Part shown: in pieces, positions 27,401 to 34,813 of the stretch
Position numbering within the stretch: position 1 is the first letter of the stretch
Layout of the letters: each line of letters opens with the position of its first letter
From: Actinomyces haliotis
GTDB taxonomy: Bacteria > Actinomycetota > Actinomycetes > Actinomycetales > Actinomycetaceae
Direction of reading: 5' to 3'
Assembly (NCBI RefSeq): GCF_015355765.1
Contig: NZ_JACWNA010000018.1
Coordinates: 1 to 64,000, forward strand
Length of the DNA: 64,000 nucleotides
Position numbers and translations under genes: made by a program
Notes under the pieces: model-generated
Told to the model about the DNA's origin: nothing
What the model saw: the letters and a program-made list of their open reading frames with translations, nothing else
The model's database searches: none

Positions 27401-27870
27401 AGACGGACATGCACTACACGGTCGCCAACGCGCTCGGACTTGACACGACCCGCACGACGGTCGACAACGGCTTCACTCTGACCTCGATGGAGCCCACGGC
27501 CGAGCCGACCGACGGCGCGACGGCGACCCCGACGGCGACCGCCTCGGCTGAGCCGAGCCGGGAGCCCAGCACTGCGCCCAGCCCGACGCCGTCCGCCGCC
27601 CCGTCGACGACGCCGAGCCCCGCGGACTCAGTCACGCCGTCGGCCTCCGCCTCCTCGAGCCCGACCGCGACCGCCTCGCCGAGCGCGAGCCACCCCGGCA
27701 AGGGGCACGGCCACGGCCACGACGAGGGCCACGGAAAGGGGCACGGCAAGGGACACGGCCACGGCCCCGGTCATGGCCACGGCGACGGCGGCTGGTGGAC
27801 CAGCGGCTGGACCTCCTGGTTCAGCCGGGCGATCACGGTCATCTGGCAGGCGATCGCCGTCCTGTGGTGA
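24457..27870 (+). CDS. Secreted tandem-domain alkaline phosphatase with His/Gly-rich tail
   Basis: 1137 aa. A signal peptide (residues 1-35, cut near ALPAASA) is followed by two full alkaline phosphatase domains. Domain 1 spans about 80-515, with metal ligand Asp89 (IGDGMG) and nucleophile Ser139 (DSAAS). Domain 2 spans about 565-1005, with Asp575 and Ser628. Both keep the C-terminal metal histidines (ADHSHTSQ, ADHAHTSQ). The domains are clearly duplicated, including the SEKAKNVILFIGDGMG-type lead-ins. A Pro/Ser/Thr-rich linker (about 1010-1078) leads to a Gly/His/Lys-rich stretch (1079-1111) and a final aromatic tail (1112-1137, WWTSGWTSWF...). No LPXTG sorting motif. It should release phosphate from organic esters outside the cell; the tail may bind metal or the cell surface (inference). 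The PHO-box-like repeat upstream suggests PhoP control. It interrupts the usual glnD-ffh neighbourhood. Confidence 0.93.
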   Translation: MKLPHALRLPARVGTAIAAAGAMAIPALALPAASAATSTTHDTNGPAHCVTTSADGTLNTDPGSCAQYGTAGQGRSNEHAKNVILIIGDGMGQQEITAARNYVEGAGGRFAGLDNLTSTGLYTHYSINKDGSVNDVTDSAASGTAWATGTKTYNGAIGVDVAGNPEENLIEVAKNAGLRTGNVSTAEIQDATPAVLGAHASTRSCYAPSGSKSTGCDADQRVNGGLGSIEEQIVDTRADVTLGGGAQYFDAAVQADSGNTNPFLTGSALYDTQWKAGTSVLDNAKANGYQVVTNASELDAVTSADQEHPVLGLFASGNMTRAYAKSEAVLGGSTGAPITCQKNDVGDEPEAVAMTNKAISLLDQPASDKGFFLQVESASIDKADHDADACGQIGETERLDQVVQAAVDFAKADGNTMVVVTADHSHTSQIVYDDTDLVAPSTRLLTKDGATMSLAYGTSTVDSTGHVTGSQQHTGAQLRVAAYGPGSENVIGQTDQTDLHFTIRNALGLGVNANPNGTDDGLADPVDTDGVNDTCYLVQADGTVASAPGACAQYGKSGEQRSSEKAKNVILFIGDGMGDSEITSARNYLYGAGGVLPGLDALKYTGSYTHFSLQNDHGTIKPNYVTDSAASGTAWATGTKTYNGAIGVDLAGNALPNLLELAKESGLRTGNVTTAEIEDATPAVEGAHVSTRSCYSPSGYKSDCVSDQRVNGGLGSIAEQLVDTRADVTLGGGSKAFDQTVQASGTYAGSDGDHVWTSGSSVLDNAKAQGYQVVTNASELDAVTSADQDAPVLGLFASGNMPRKFLRTTPTTDGALQDAQSCELNPERTSATPDLAAMTTKAIDLLDRSGAGDDTGFFLQVEGASIDKADHDADACGQIGELDDLDQAIQAARSWVAESGEPTLIIATADHAHTSQITEDDVLTAGLTTKLRTADGSDMVLNYATASSNGDEALGGQNHTGAQLRIAAEGPGAENVVGQTDQTDMHYTVANALGLDTTRTTVDNGFTLTSMEPTAEPTDGATATPTATASAEPSREPSTAPSPTPSAAPSTTPSPADSVTPSASASSSPTATASPSASHPGKGHGHGHDEGHGKGHGKGHGHGPGHGHGDGGWWTSGWTSWFSRAITVIWQAIAVLW

Positions 27871-27935
27871 CACGACGCCAGGGCGCCGCGTCCTGGGGCA
27901 CAGACCCCGGAGCGCGGCGACCGGCGCCGCCCCAC

Positions 27936-28006
27936 GCAAACCGAGGGGCCGTTGGCAGAGCGAGGGGACGACGTCCCCGCACTCTGCCGAGGAGCCCACG
28001 GTTTGC
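27936..28006 (+). repeat. 71-bp palindromic repeat, family 1, copy 2
   Basis: Same length and orientation as the copy at 24168-24238, with 10 differences. It has nested stems: outer GCAAACCG/CGGTTTGC, middle GGCAGAG/CTCTGCC and inner GGGGAC/GTCCCC. It starts 65 nt after the phosphatase stop. Confidence 0.85.
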
Positions 28007-28039
28007 GGTGGGTGACTGGCCTCATCGCGAGGCGCCCAC

Positions 28040-28084
28040 GTGAGGGCCCGCACGTCCCCGAGACGGGGAGGTGCGGGCCCTCAC
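28040..28084. terminator. Hairpin before ffh
   Basis: A perfect 14-bp stem GTGAGGGCCCGCAC / GTGCGGGCCCTCAC with an inner CCCC/GGGG stem. It ends just before the ffh -10 box and so separates the phosphatase unit from ffh. Confidence 0.8.
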
Positions 28085-28087
28085 CGC

Positions 28088-28093
28088 TATCCT
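28088..28093 (+). promoter_or_regulatory. -10 box of ffh
   Basis: TATCCT immediately after the upstream hairpin, about 120 nt before the GTG start. No clear -35. Confidence 0.45.
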
Positions 28094-28212
28094 GGGACGA
28101 GCTGCGCTCGAACGGCACTCGCCGTCCCCGGGCCGGGGCGTCCGCCGGACGCCCGCACCACCCCTCGCAACCACAGCCCACCGGCGCCACGGCGCCCCAG
28201 GAAGGACACCGC

Positions 28213-29931
28213 GTGTTCGGCAACCTCTCCGACCGGCTCACCGCCTCGTTCAAGTCCCTGCGCGGCAAGGGCCGCCTCACGGACGCCGACATCGACGAGA
28301 CCGTCTCCGAGATCCGCCGCGCCCTCCTCGAGGCCGACGTCGCCCTCCCGGTGGTCCGCTCCTTCACCGCCGCCGTGCGCGAGAAGGCCAAGGACGCGGC
28401 CCGCTCCCAGGCCCTCAACCCGGCCCAGCAGATCGTCAAGATCGTCAACGAGGAGCTCATCGAGATCCTCGGCGGCGAAACCCGCGAGCTCGCCTGGGCT
28501 GACCGCGGCCCCACCATCATCATGCTCGCCGGCCTCCAGGGCGCCGGCAAGACCACCCTCGCCGGCAAGCTCGGCCACTGGCTCAAGGAGGACGGCAAGC
28601 GCGTCCTCCTCGTCGCCTCCGACCTCCAGCGCCCCAACGCCGTCACCCAGCTGAGCGTCGTCGCCGAGCGCGCCGGCGTGGACGTCTGGGCGCCTGAGCC
28701 CGGCAACGGCGTCGGCGACCCGGTCCACGTCGCCTGGACCGGCGTCGAGCAGGCCCGCACCCACGGCTACGACGTCGTCGTCGTCGACACCGCTGGCCGC
28801 CTCGGCGTCGACGCCGAGATGATGGACCAGGCGATCCGCATCCGCGACGCCGTCCAGCCGAACGAGATCCTCTTCGTCCTGGACGCCATGGTCGGTCAGG
28901 ACGCCGTCAACACCTCCGTCGCCTTCCGCGACGGCGTCGGCTTCACCGGCGTCGTCCTGTCCAAGCTCGACGGCGACGCCCGAGGCGGTGCCGCGCTGTC
29001 CGTGCGCGGCGTGACCGGCGCTCCGGTCCTCTTCTCCTCCACCGGTGAGGGCCTGGACGACTTCGAGCGTTTCCACGCCGACCGCATGGCGTCGCGCATC
29101 CTCGACATGGGTGACCTCCTCACCCTCATCGAGCAGGCAGAGCGCACCTTCGACCAGGCCGAGGCCGAGGACGCCGCGGCCAAGCTCGCCAAGGGCGAGT
29201 TCACGCTTGACGACTTCCTCACCCAGCTGCGGCAGATCCGCAAGATGGGCTCGATGAAGAAGCTCCTCGGCATGATGCCGGGCATGGGGCAGATGCGTGA
29301 GGCCCTGGAGACCTTCGACGAGCGCGAGGTCGACCGCGTCGAGGCGATCGTCTGCTCGATGACCCCGGCCGAGCGCAAGGACATCTCGATCCTCAACGGC
29401 TCACGCCGCCAGCGCATCGCGAAGGGCTCCGGCAACACCGTCCAGGCGGTCAACGAGCTCGTCGACCGCTTCGAGCAGGCCAAGAAGATGATGGAGGCCA
29501 TGAGCGCCTCCGGCTTCGGCGCCGACGGCGCAGCCGCGGGCGTGCCCGGCATGGGGTCCCTCCCCGGTATGGGCAAGCGCGCCAAGGCACGGCAGGCCCC
29601 CAAGGCCAAGAAGGGCAAGGGCGGCAAGAAGGGCAAGTCCGGCAACCCGGCCAAGGCCGCCCGCCAGGCCAAGGAGGCCGCTGCTCGTCGTGAGCAGGAG
29701 GGTGCGGCCCTGCCCGCGGCGCCGGCCGCTCCGGTGGCCGGCTCCTCCTTCGGACTCGGCGGAGGCTCCCAGGCTCCCGCCCCGGCGTCGACCGGCGGCT
29801 ACGGCATCATGCCGGGGCAGGGCGGCGGACAGGCCGCGCCGGCCACCGCGCAGGCCCAGGAGTCGGGCGACGACGTCGCGGACGCGATGAACGCCCTGCC
29901 CGAGGACCTGCGCCGCCGCCTGGGTCTCTGA
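28213..29931 (+). CDS. ffh: Signal recognition particle protein Ffh
   Basis: 572 aa. Helical N domain, then the G domain with P-loop LQGAGKTTLAGKL near residue 107, DTAGRLGVD and SKLDGDARGG, and the methionine-rich M domain (MGSMKKLLGMMPGMGQM near 345). Beyond the M domain the protein extends ~130 residues with a Lys/Ala/Gly-rich basic stretch (KAKKGKGGKKGKSG) and a Pro/Ala-rich end; basic C-terminal extensions occur in several actinobacterial Ffh proteins. It binds 4.5S RNA and signal sequences. GTG 28213 has AGGAAGGA upstream. Confidence 0.96.
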   Translation: MFGNLSDRLTASFKSLRGKGRLTDADIDETVSEIRRALLEADVALPVVRSFTAAVREKAKDAARSQALNPAQQIVKIVNEELIEILGGETRELAWADRGPTIIMLAGLQGAGKTTLAGKLGHWLKEDGKRVLLVASDLQRPNAVTQLSVVAERAGVDVWAPEPGNGVGDPVHVAWTGVEQARTHGYDVVVVDTAGRLGVDAEMMDQAIRIRDAVQPNEILFVLDAMVGQDAVNTSVAFRDGVGFTGVVLSKLDGDARGGAALSVRGVTGAPVLFSSTGEGLDDFERFHADRMASRILDMGDLLTLIEQAERTFDQAEAEDAAAKLAKGEFTLDDFLTQLRQIRKMGSMKKLLGMMPGMGQMREALETFDEREVDRVEAIVCSMTPAERKDISILNGSRRQRIAKGSGNTVQAVNELVDRFEQAKKMMEAMSASGFGADGAAAGVPGMGSLPGMGKRAKARQAPKAKKGKGGKKGKSGNPAKAARQAKEAAARREQEGAALPAAPAAPVAGSSFGLGGGSQAPAPASTGGYGIMPGQGGGQAAPATAQAQESGDDVADAMNALPEDLRRRLGL

Positions 29932-29970
29932 CGCGAGCGGCCCCTCGGGACCGCCGCATCCTCGGAAGAT

Positions 29971-30029
29971 TCAGCGGGTTTGGCCTCAGTCAGCGCGATC
30001 TGCGCGCCGAACGAGGCCAGACCCGTTGA
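29971..30029. repeat. 59-bp palindromic repeat, family 2, copy A
   Basis: Arms TCAGCGGGTTTGGCCTC / GAGGCCAGACCCGTTGA enclose a small GCGC-stem hairpin. It lies at the convergent junction of ffh (39 nt after its stop) and the CPBP gene (32 nt after its stop). Copies of exactly the same length lie at 30872 and 34704. Confidence 0.85.
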
Positions 30030-30061
30030 TTCTCTGCGAGCGGGCGGGCGGACAGGAGGGC

Positions 30062-30787
30062 TCAGACGACCGCGGCGAGGACCGCGGACGAGGCCATGAG
30101 GTTGACCGACGAGTGCAGGGCGAGGGAGGCCCAGAGGCTCTCGTGGCGCACTCGTAGCCAGGCCAGGAGCAGCCCCATCGTCACGAGGTAGGGCAGGAGC
30201 AAAGGGAAACCGTGCGCGGCGGCGAAGACGAGCGCACTGACGACCACGGCCCACGCGGTGCCCCACCGACCGCGTGCCGCGCCGAGGACGAGCCCACGGA
30301 AGAGCGCCTCCTCCCACAGCGGGGTCAGGACCGCCGTCGCGAGGACGATGAGGACCGCACTCACGGGGCCGATCGCACCTGCGTCCTCTGCCAGCCCCGT
30401 ACCGGAGCCGGGAGACTCACCGAGAACGGCGAGGGCGGTGCCCTGCACGGCAACCAGCGCGAGGATCGCGACGGGGAGCTCCCACAGCAGGTGCCACAGG
30501 GAGCGCGTGGGACGCCGGAAGCCGACCGCCTGCCACGACAGACCGTGGCGTGTGATGGCATGGCGCTCCGCCGCCAGCGCGAGGAGACCCTGGAGGGGAA
30601 GCGCGACGGCGAGCGATGTGAGCAGGTGGTCACGGACCGCCGGCACGGTGAGGCCGAGGACGAGTACGGCACCGAAGACGAGAAGCGTCTCGGCCAGGAC
30701 GAGGAGCGCGGCGTGAACGGCAGCGCCACCGGTCACGGCGGACTGCGGCGTGCCTGATACGGGTTGAGGCGTAGAGGCGGACGTCAT
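30062..30787 (-). CDS. CPBP family intramembrane glutamic endopeptidase
   Basis: 241 aa with about seven or eight membrane segments. The CPBP (Abi) motifs are present: WEEALFRG near residue 161 (paired glutamates and arginine), FAAAHG near 192 and HSSVN near 226. These proteins are homologues of Rce1 prenyl-protein proteases; bacterial members are linked to bacteriocin immunity or peptide maturation, but the substrate here is unknown. The ATG is preceded by GTGAGG. Palindromic repeats of the same family flank it on both sides. Confidence 0.87.
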   Translation of the reverse strand: MTSASTPQPVSGTPQSAVTGGAAVHAALLVLAETLLVFGAVLVLGLTVPAVRDHLLTSLAVALPLQGLLALAAERHAITRHGLSWQAVGFRRPTRSLWHLLWELPVAILALVAVQGTALAVLGESPGSGTGLAEDAGAIGPVSAVLIVLATAVLTPLWEEALFRGLVLGAARGRWGTAWAVVVSALVFAAAHGFPLLLPYLVTMGLLLAWLRVRHESLWASLALHSSVNLMASSAVLAAVV

Positions 30788-30871
30788 GGCCTCACGCTAT
30801 CCAGCCGACGGGTGAGCGTCGTCGTCCGTGCGGAGGAGGTCGTCGCTCGGGGCGCGGTTCATCGACCGTGC

Positions 30872-30930
30872 TCAGCGGGTCTGGCCTCATTCAGCGCACT
30901 TTGCGCACCGAACGAGGCCAGACCCGCTGA
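30872..30930. repeat. 59-bp palindromic repeat, family 2, copy B
   Basis: Perfect 17-bp arms TCAGCGGGTCTGGCCTC / GAGGCCAGACCCGCTGA with an inner GCGCA-CTT-TGCGC hairpin. It lies 36 nt beyond the stop of the response regulator gene, so it may terminate that operon. Confidence 0.9.
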
Positions 30931-30965
30931 ATCCATGCGCGCTGGTGGACGCGAGCTGCCGGCCC

Positions 30966-31589
30966 TCAGAGCCAGCCGTTCGCCTCGGCGGCGACCGCGG
31001 CCTCGACGCGGTTGCGCGACTGCGTCTTGGCGATCGCGCTCGAGAGATAGTTGCGCACCGTCCCCTCGCCCAGGTGCAGCTCCGCGGCGATCCGCGGGGC
31101 GTCCAGGCCCCGTCGGGCGAGCCGCAGCACCTCGCGCTCGCGCTCGGTGAGCGGGTTGGGGCCGAGGATCACTGACTCCTGGGCGAGCGTCGGGTCGACG
31201 ACCCGCAGCCCCGCGTGCACCTTCCTGATCGCCCCGGCGAGCTCGGCGGGCGGCGTGTCCTTGACGAGGAACCCGCTCGCCCCCGCCTCGAGGGCGCGCG
31301 AGAGGTAGCCGGGCCGTCCGAAGGTCGTGACGATGATGCTGCGGCAGCCTCCGGGCAGCGAGGCCAGCTCTCCAGCGGCCCACAGCCCGTCGCCGTCGGG
31401 CATCTCGATGTCGAGGAGGGCGACGTCGACGCCGGGCTGCGCCTGGCCGCGCACGCGCTCGACGGCCTCGCGGCCCGTCCCGACCTGGGCGACGACGTCG
31501 AGGTCCGGCTCAAGGTCGAGCAAGGTCGCCAGGGCGCCGCGCACGAGCGCCTGGTCGTCGGCGATGAGAAGACGGATCGGCACGCTCAC
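30966..31589 (-). CDS. NarL/LuxR-family response regulator
   Basis: 207 aa. Receiver domain with the acidic pocket Asp11-Asp12, phosphoacceptor Asp60 (LLDIEMPDGDG) and conserved Lys in FLVKDTPP. The C-terminal LuxR-type HTH (residues ~140-200) has LTEREREVLRLARRGLDAP. GTG 31589 overlaps the kinase stop (GTGA) and has GGAGGT 6 nt upstream. It should be phosphorylated by the kinase encoded just before it and control the ABC exporter genes of the same operon; that target is inferred from context. Confidence 0.93.
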   Translation of the reverse strand: MSVPIRLLIADDQALVRGALATLLDLEPDLDVVAQVGTGREAVERVRGQAQPGVDVALLDIEMPDGDGLWAAGELASLPGGCRSIIVTTFGRPGYLSRALEAGASGFLVKDTPPAELAGAIRKVHAGLRVVDPTLAQESVILGPNPLTEREREVLRLARRGLDAPRIAAELHLGEGTVRNYLSSAIAKTQSRNRVEAAVAAEANGWL

Positions 31590-32761
31590 AGCACGACCTC
31601 CAGCTGGGTTCCAGGACCCGCGGGACGGACGACGACGCCGTCGGGAGCGGGGCTGACGACTGTGAGCGTGCCGCCCGCGGCCTCGACGCGCTCGCGCAGA
31701 CCGGTCAGGCCGTTGCCGGGAGCGGCCAGGCCGAGACCGGCTCCGTCGTCGGTGACGCGCAGCAGGCCCGGTCCCAGCTCGACGACGACGCTGCGCGCCC
31801 CGGCGTGGCGCAGCAGGTTCGTCGTCGCCTCCCGCAGCGCCCAGGACAGGAGCTCGCGCTGGGGCAGCGGCACGTCCCGGGCACGTCCCCGCACGGACAG
31901 GTCGATCTGCGCGGCGTCGCACGCGGTGCCGGTCGCCTCGACCTGCCCGGCGAGGTCCGGCGTGCGAAGTCGGGTCACGGTCGAGCGGACGTCGGCGAGG
32001 GCCGCACGCGAGAGCTCGACGATCTCGCCCAGCTCGGCCTCGGCGCGCCGCGGGTCGACGCCGACGAGCCGCTGGGCGACCTCGGTCTTGAGCGTGAGGA
32101 CGGTGAGGGAGTGCCCGAGGATGTCGTGGACGTCGCGGCTGATCTCCTCACGCTCGCGGGCCGCGACGAGCTCGCGGTCCGCCGTGCGCCGCCTCTCGCT
32201 CACCTCAGCGCCGATCCTGCCAATGGCGATCGAGAGGCACGACATCGAGCAGCCCGCTGCCATCCAGACGGCCTCCACCGGGGCGCCCGCGAGGACCGGC
32301 AGGAGGACGGTGACGACGCACGCGGCCGCGACGAGCGCGATCCCGGTGGTCAGGGTCGTCGCGAAGAGGACGACGCCCGCGAGATAGGGCAGGTAGTAGG
32401 GCCCCCACCACGTGACGACAGGGAGGCAGACGGCGGCCAGGACGGTCAGACCGGCCAACGCCCCCGCCACCGGGCGGAGCTGCCGCCACAGGCTCGCGCC
32501 CACCGGGAGGTCCGCCCAGACGGGCTGGACTGACACGGTCCTCACGTACAGGACGGCGAAGGCGAGGATCGCGGCGCACACGCCGACCCTGACGGCGAGC
32601 GGGCCGTCCGCCTGGGCGACGTTGACCAGGGGGATCCCGAGGAAGAGCGCCCAGAAGGATGACTGCCAGTCGATGCCGTGCCACCGGCGGCCCGCTCCGG
32701 AGTCTGCCGTGTCGCGGGACTGGGCGTCACGCCCGGAGGGACACGACCTGGCGCCGCTCAC
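31586..32761 (-). CDS. Sensor histidine kinase (NarL/DesK-type, HisKA_3)
   Basis: 391 aa from the GTG overlapping the permease stop. Four to six membrane segments (about residues 25-170) carry no large extracytoplasmic sensor. A HisKA_3 dimerisation domain follows, with phosphoacceptor His212 (DVHDILGHSLTVL), then an HATPase with LREATTNLLRHA (N box) and DDGAGLG/GNGLTGLRER (G boxes). The membrane-embedded sensor and adjacency to an ABC exporter resemble systems that sense envelope stress or an exported compound. An upstream in-frame start at 32821 is possible but would overlap the permease by 64 nt. Confidence 0.9.
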   Translation of the reverse strand: MSGARSCPSGRDAQSRDTADSGAGRRWHGIDWQSSFWALFLGIPLVNVAQADGPLAVRVGVCAAILAFAVLYVRTVSVQPVWADLPVGASLWRQLRPVAGALAGLTVLAAVCLPVVTWWGPYYLPYLAGVVLFATTLTTGIALVAAACVVTVLLPVLAGAPVEAVWMAAGCSMSCLSIAIGRIGAEVSERRRTADRELVAAREREEISRDVHDILGHSLTVLTLKTEVAQRLVGVDPRRAEAELGEIVELSRAALADVRSTVTRLRTPDLAGQVEATGTACDAAQIDLSVRGRARDVPLPQRELLSWALREATTNLLRHAGARSVVVELGPGLLRVTDDGAGLGLAAPGNGLTGLRERVEAAGGTLTVVSPAPDGVVVRPAGPGTQLEVVL

Positions 32762-33600
32762 GACCGCACCGTCGAGCGTCGGCGCGCCGCGGCGCACAGC
32801 AGCAGGAAGAGCGTCGTCCACCCCACCAGGTTAGCCAGGCCGTACCACAGCGGCTCGGAGACGGCGTCCGTCATCGAGCCGACGACGCCGTCGGTCAGGG
32901 GCCGCTGGGCCAGGACCGCCGGGCCGTACAGGGGAGTCCAGTGCGCGAGGGTGAACAGGACGCCGCTCAGCGGCATGAAGACGTTGCCGAGGAAGGCCAT
33001 GATGCTGACCGAGGCGCTGGCGACCCCGACCGCGGTGTTCGAGGGCACCCAGAGCCCGGCGGCGAGGCCGAAGCAGGCGAAGGGCACGGCCGGCACGAGG
33101 CTGAGGACGAAGGACACTGCCCACCGTTCGGGCGAGTCGATCGTGGCCCCCGTCAGGGCACCCGCCGCGAAGATGAGGACGGCGGGGATGATCGAGATCG
33201 TGACCGCGGTGAGCAGCTTGGCCAGGACGTACGAGCGCAGACCGCCCGCGGTGAGCGCGACCTGGCGGCCCCAGCCGCCGGCCTGCTCGACCGCCGCGCT
33301 CGCGGCGATCGAGGTGGCGGCGATCGCGGCGGAGAAGACGGACATGTTGACCATGATCGCCGCGGTGACGTTCCCGTGGCCGACGGAGGTCGTCTGGAAG
33401 TCGCTCATCTTGCCGAAGAGGAGGTACATGCCCAGCGGCATGAGGATCGTGAAGAAGAGCGTGTCCGCGCGGCGCAGGGTCGCCAGGGTCTCGACGCGCC
33501 AGTAGGTCCAGGGGAGTCCGGGCCGACGGCGCGAGGCTCGGCTCGCGCCGGCTGCTGCGGTGGTGAGGACGGGGACGTTGGTGGCTGGGGTCGTGGTCAT
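32758..33600 (-). CDS. ABC-2 type transporter permease
   Basis: 280 aa with six membrane segments. It has the N-terminal leader, then segments such as TLFFTILMPLGMYLLFG and the late glycine/proline-rich FLGNVFMPLSGVLFTLAHWTPLYG typical of DrrB/YfiN-like permeases. It works with the ATPase encoded 80 bp upstream on the same strand. ATG 33600 has GGAG 9 nt upstream. Cargo unknown; drug or lipid-like compounds are usual for this family. Confidence 0.88.
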   Translation of the reverse strand: MTTTPATNVPVLTTAAAGASRASRRRPGLPWTYWRVETLATLRRADTLFFTILMPLGMYLLFGKMSDFQTTSVGHGNVTAAIMVNMSVFSAAIAATSIAASAAVEQAGGWGRQVALTAGGLRSYVLAKLLTAVTISIIPAVLIFAAGALTGATIDSPERWAVSFVLSLVPAVPFACFGLAAGLWVPSNTAVGVASASVSIMAFLGNVFMPLSGVLFTLAHWTPLYGPAVLAQRPLTDGVVGSMTDAVSEPLWYGLANLVGWTTLFLLLCAAARRRSTVRS

Positions 33601-33680
33601 GGCGGGTGCTCCTGAGGGGCTGTACGTGGGCGGGGGAGTGCGAGAGGTCGTGGGACGGGCTCCGGCTGAGGGCTGAGTGC

Positions 33681-34604
33681 TCACTTCTCGCCGGAGGCGA
33701 CGAGGCCCGAGAAGATGTCGTCGAGGCTCGGGGCGCTGATGCCCAGGTGGCGCGCGGGCGTGGTCGTGAGGAGGAGACGGGCGACGTCGTCGGGCGCCGT
33801 CGTGCGCAGCTCGACGTGCGCGCCGTGGACGGCCAGTCCGTTGACGCAGGATGACAGCGGCGCGAGCGCCGCGCGCACGGCGTCCTCGCCCGCGAGGCCG
33901 TCCCAGGTGGCCGTCACCGTGCTCGTGGTCTCCATCGCGCGCAGCTCGTCGATCGTGCCGTCGGCGACGAGCCGGCCGTGGTCGATGATGACGATCCGGT
34001 CGGCGAAGTCGGCGGCCTCCTGCAGGTAGTGGGTCGCGAAGACGAGGGCGCGCTCGCGGTCGTGGGCGAGCTCGCGCATGGTTGCCCAGAAGCCGGCACG
34101 GGCCGTGACGTCCATGCCGGTGGTCGGCTCGTCGAGCACGAGCAGCTCGGGGTCCGGCAGGAGCGCGAGGGCGAGGCGCAGGCGCTGCCGCTCGCCGCCC
34201 GACAGGCGCGAGACGCGGCGCCGGAGCAGAGGACGCAGACGCGTCCGCTCGACGACGTCGTCGACGTCGGGCTCGACGGCCTGGAGGGAGGCGACGACGT
34301 TGAGCGTATCCCCGACGGTGTATCCGGGCAGGAGGCCACCGTCCTGGAGGACGGCGGAGACCCGTGAGGCGGCGACGGCCTCGGCGGGCGCCTCGCCGAG
34401 CACGCGGACGGTGCCGGAGGTGGGGCGGGTGAAGCCGAGGACGGTGTCGAGGGTGGTGGACTTCCCGGCGCCGTTCGGCCCGAGGAAGGCGACGACCTCG
34501 CCGCGGCGGACGGTCAGGCTGAGGCCGTCGACGGCGCGGACGGCCCCGAAGGTCTTGGTGAGGTCCTGGATCTCGACGGCGGGGGAGGCGGGCTGCGCGT
34601 TCAT
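33681..34604 (-). CDS. ABC transporter ATP-binding protein (DrrA-like)
   Basis: 307 aa. Walker A GPNGAGKST near residue 42, signature LSGGERQRLRLA near 135, Walker B LLVLDEPTTGMD near 156 and the H-loop FATHYLQEA. A C-terminal regulatory extension (~215-307) follows, as in DrrA-type antibiotic exporters. First gene of a four-gene operon ATPase-permease-kinase-regulator. Confidence 0.93.
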   Translation of the reverse strand: MNAQPASPAVEIQDLTKTFGAVRAVDGLSLTVRRGEVVAFLGPNGAGKSTTLDTVLGFTRPTSGTVRVLGEAPAEAVAASRVSAVLQDGGLLPGYTVGDTLNVVASLQAVEPDVDDVVERTRLRPLLRRRVSRLSGGERQRLRLALALLPDPELLVLDEPTTGMDVTARAGFWATMRELAHDRERALVFATHYLQEAADFADRIVIIDHGRLVADGTIDELRAMETTSTVTATWDGLAGEDAVRAALAPLSSCVNGLAVHGAHVELRTTAPDDVARLLLTTTPARHLGISAPSLDDIFSGLVASGEK

Positions 34605-34644
34605 GACACGAGCGTCGCCCGGGGTGCCTCGGCCGGGTACTGGG

Positions 34645-34676
34645 CAGTGTCACCGCCTCGGCATGACAGGTGTCAT
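34645..34676 (-). promoter_or_regulatory. Palindromic site upstream of the ABC/two-component operon
   Basis: A perfect palindrome ATGACA-GG-TGTCAT (34663-34676), with a related TGTCAC at 34648. It lies 60-70 bp before the ATPase start codon, a suitable place for the operon's response regulator. No clear -10 could be assigned. Confidence 0.45.
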
Positions 34677-34703
34677 CCGGTGCGCTTCGGCTGCGCCGAG
34701 AAC

Positions 34704-34762
34704 TCAGCGGGTCTGGCCTCAACCAGCGCACTTCTCGGGCTGAATAGGGCCAGGACCGCTGA
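34704..34762. repeat. 59-bp palindromic repeat, family 2, copy C (degenerate right arm)
   Basis: The left arm TCAGCGGGTCTGGCCTC is identical to copy B; the right arm has drifted (GGGCCAGGACCGCTGA). It lies 51 nt beyond the stop of the permease gene at 34814. Confidence 0.8.
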
Positions 34763-34813
34763 ATGTTGGTGGACCGGCTGCGCAGGTGGGCGGCCGGCTG
34801 CCCATGATCGCCG

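Noticed and set aside
24850-27414. Large antisense frame over the alkaline phosphatase, Gly/Val/Asp-rich and apparently repetitive
   Set aside because: Its internal repetition only reflects the duplicated phosphatase domains on the real strand.
27691-27789. His/Gly codon run as a frameshift artefact or CRISPR-like repeat
   Set aside because: The reading frame continues from the phosphatase domain to a single stop, and the units are irregular in length and order, unlike a CRISPR array.
30788-30960. Possible small RNA or tRNA between the CPBP and response regulator genes
   Set aside because: The only structure there is the 59-bp palindrome; no tRNA cloverleaf elements or CCA end are present.
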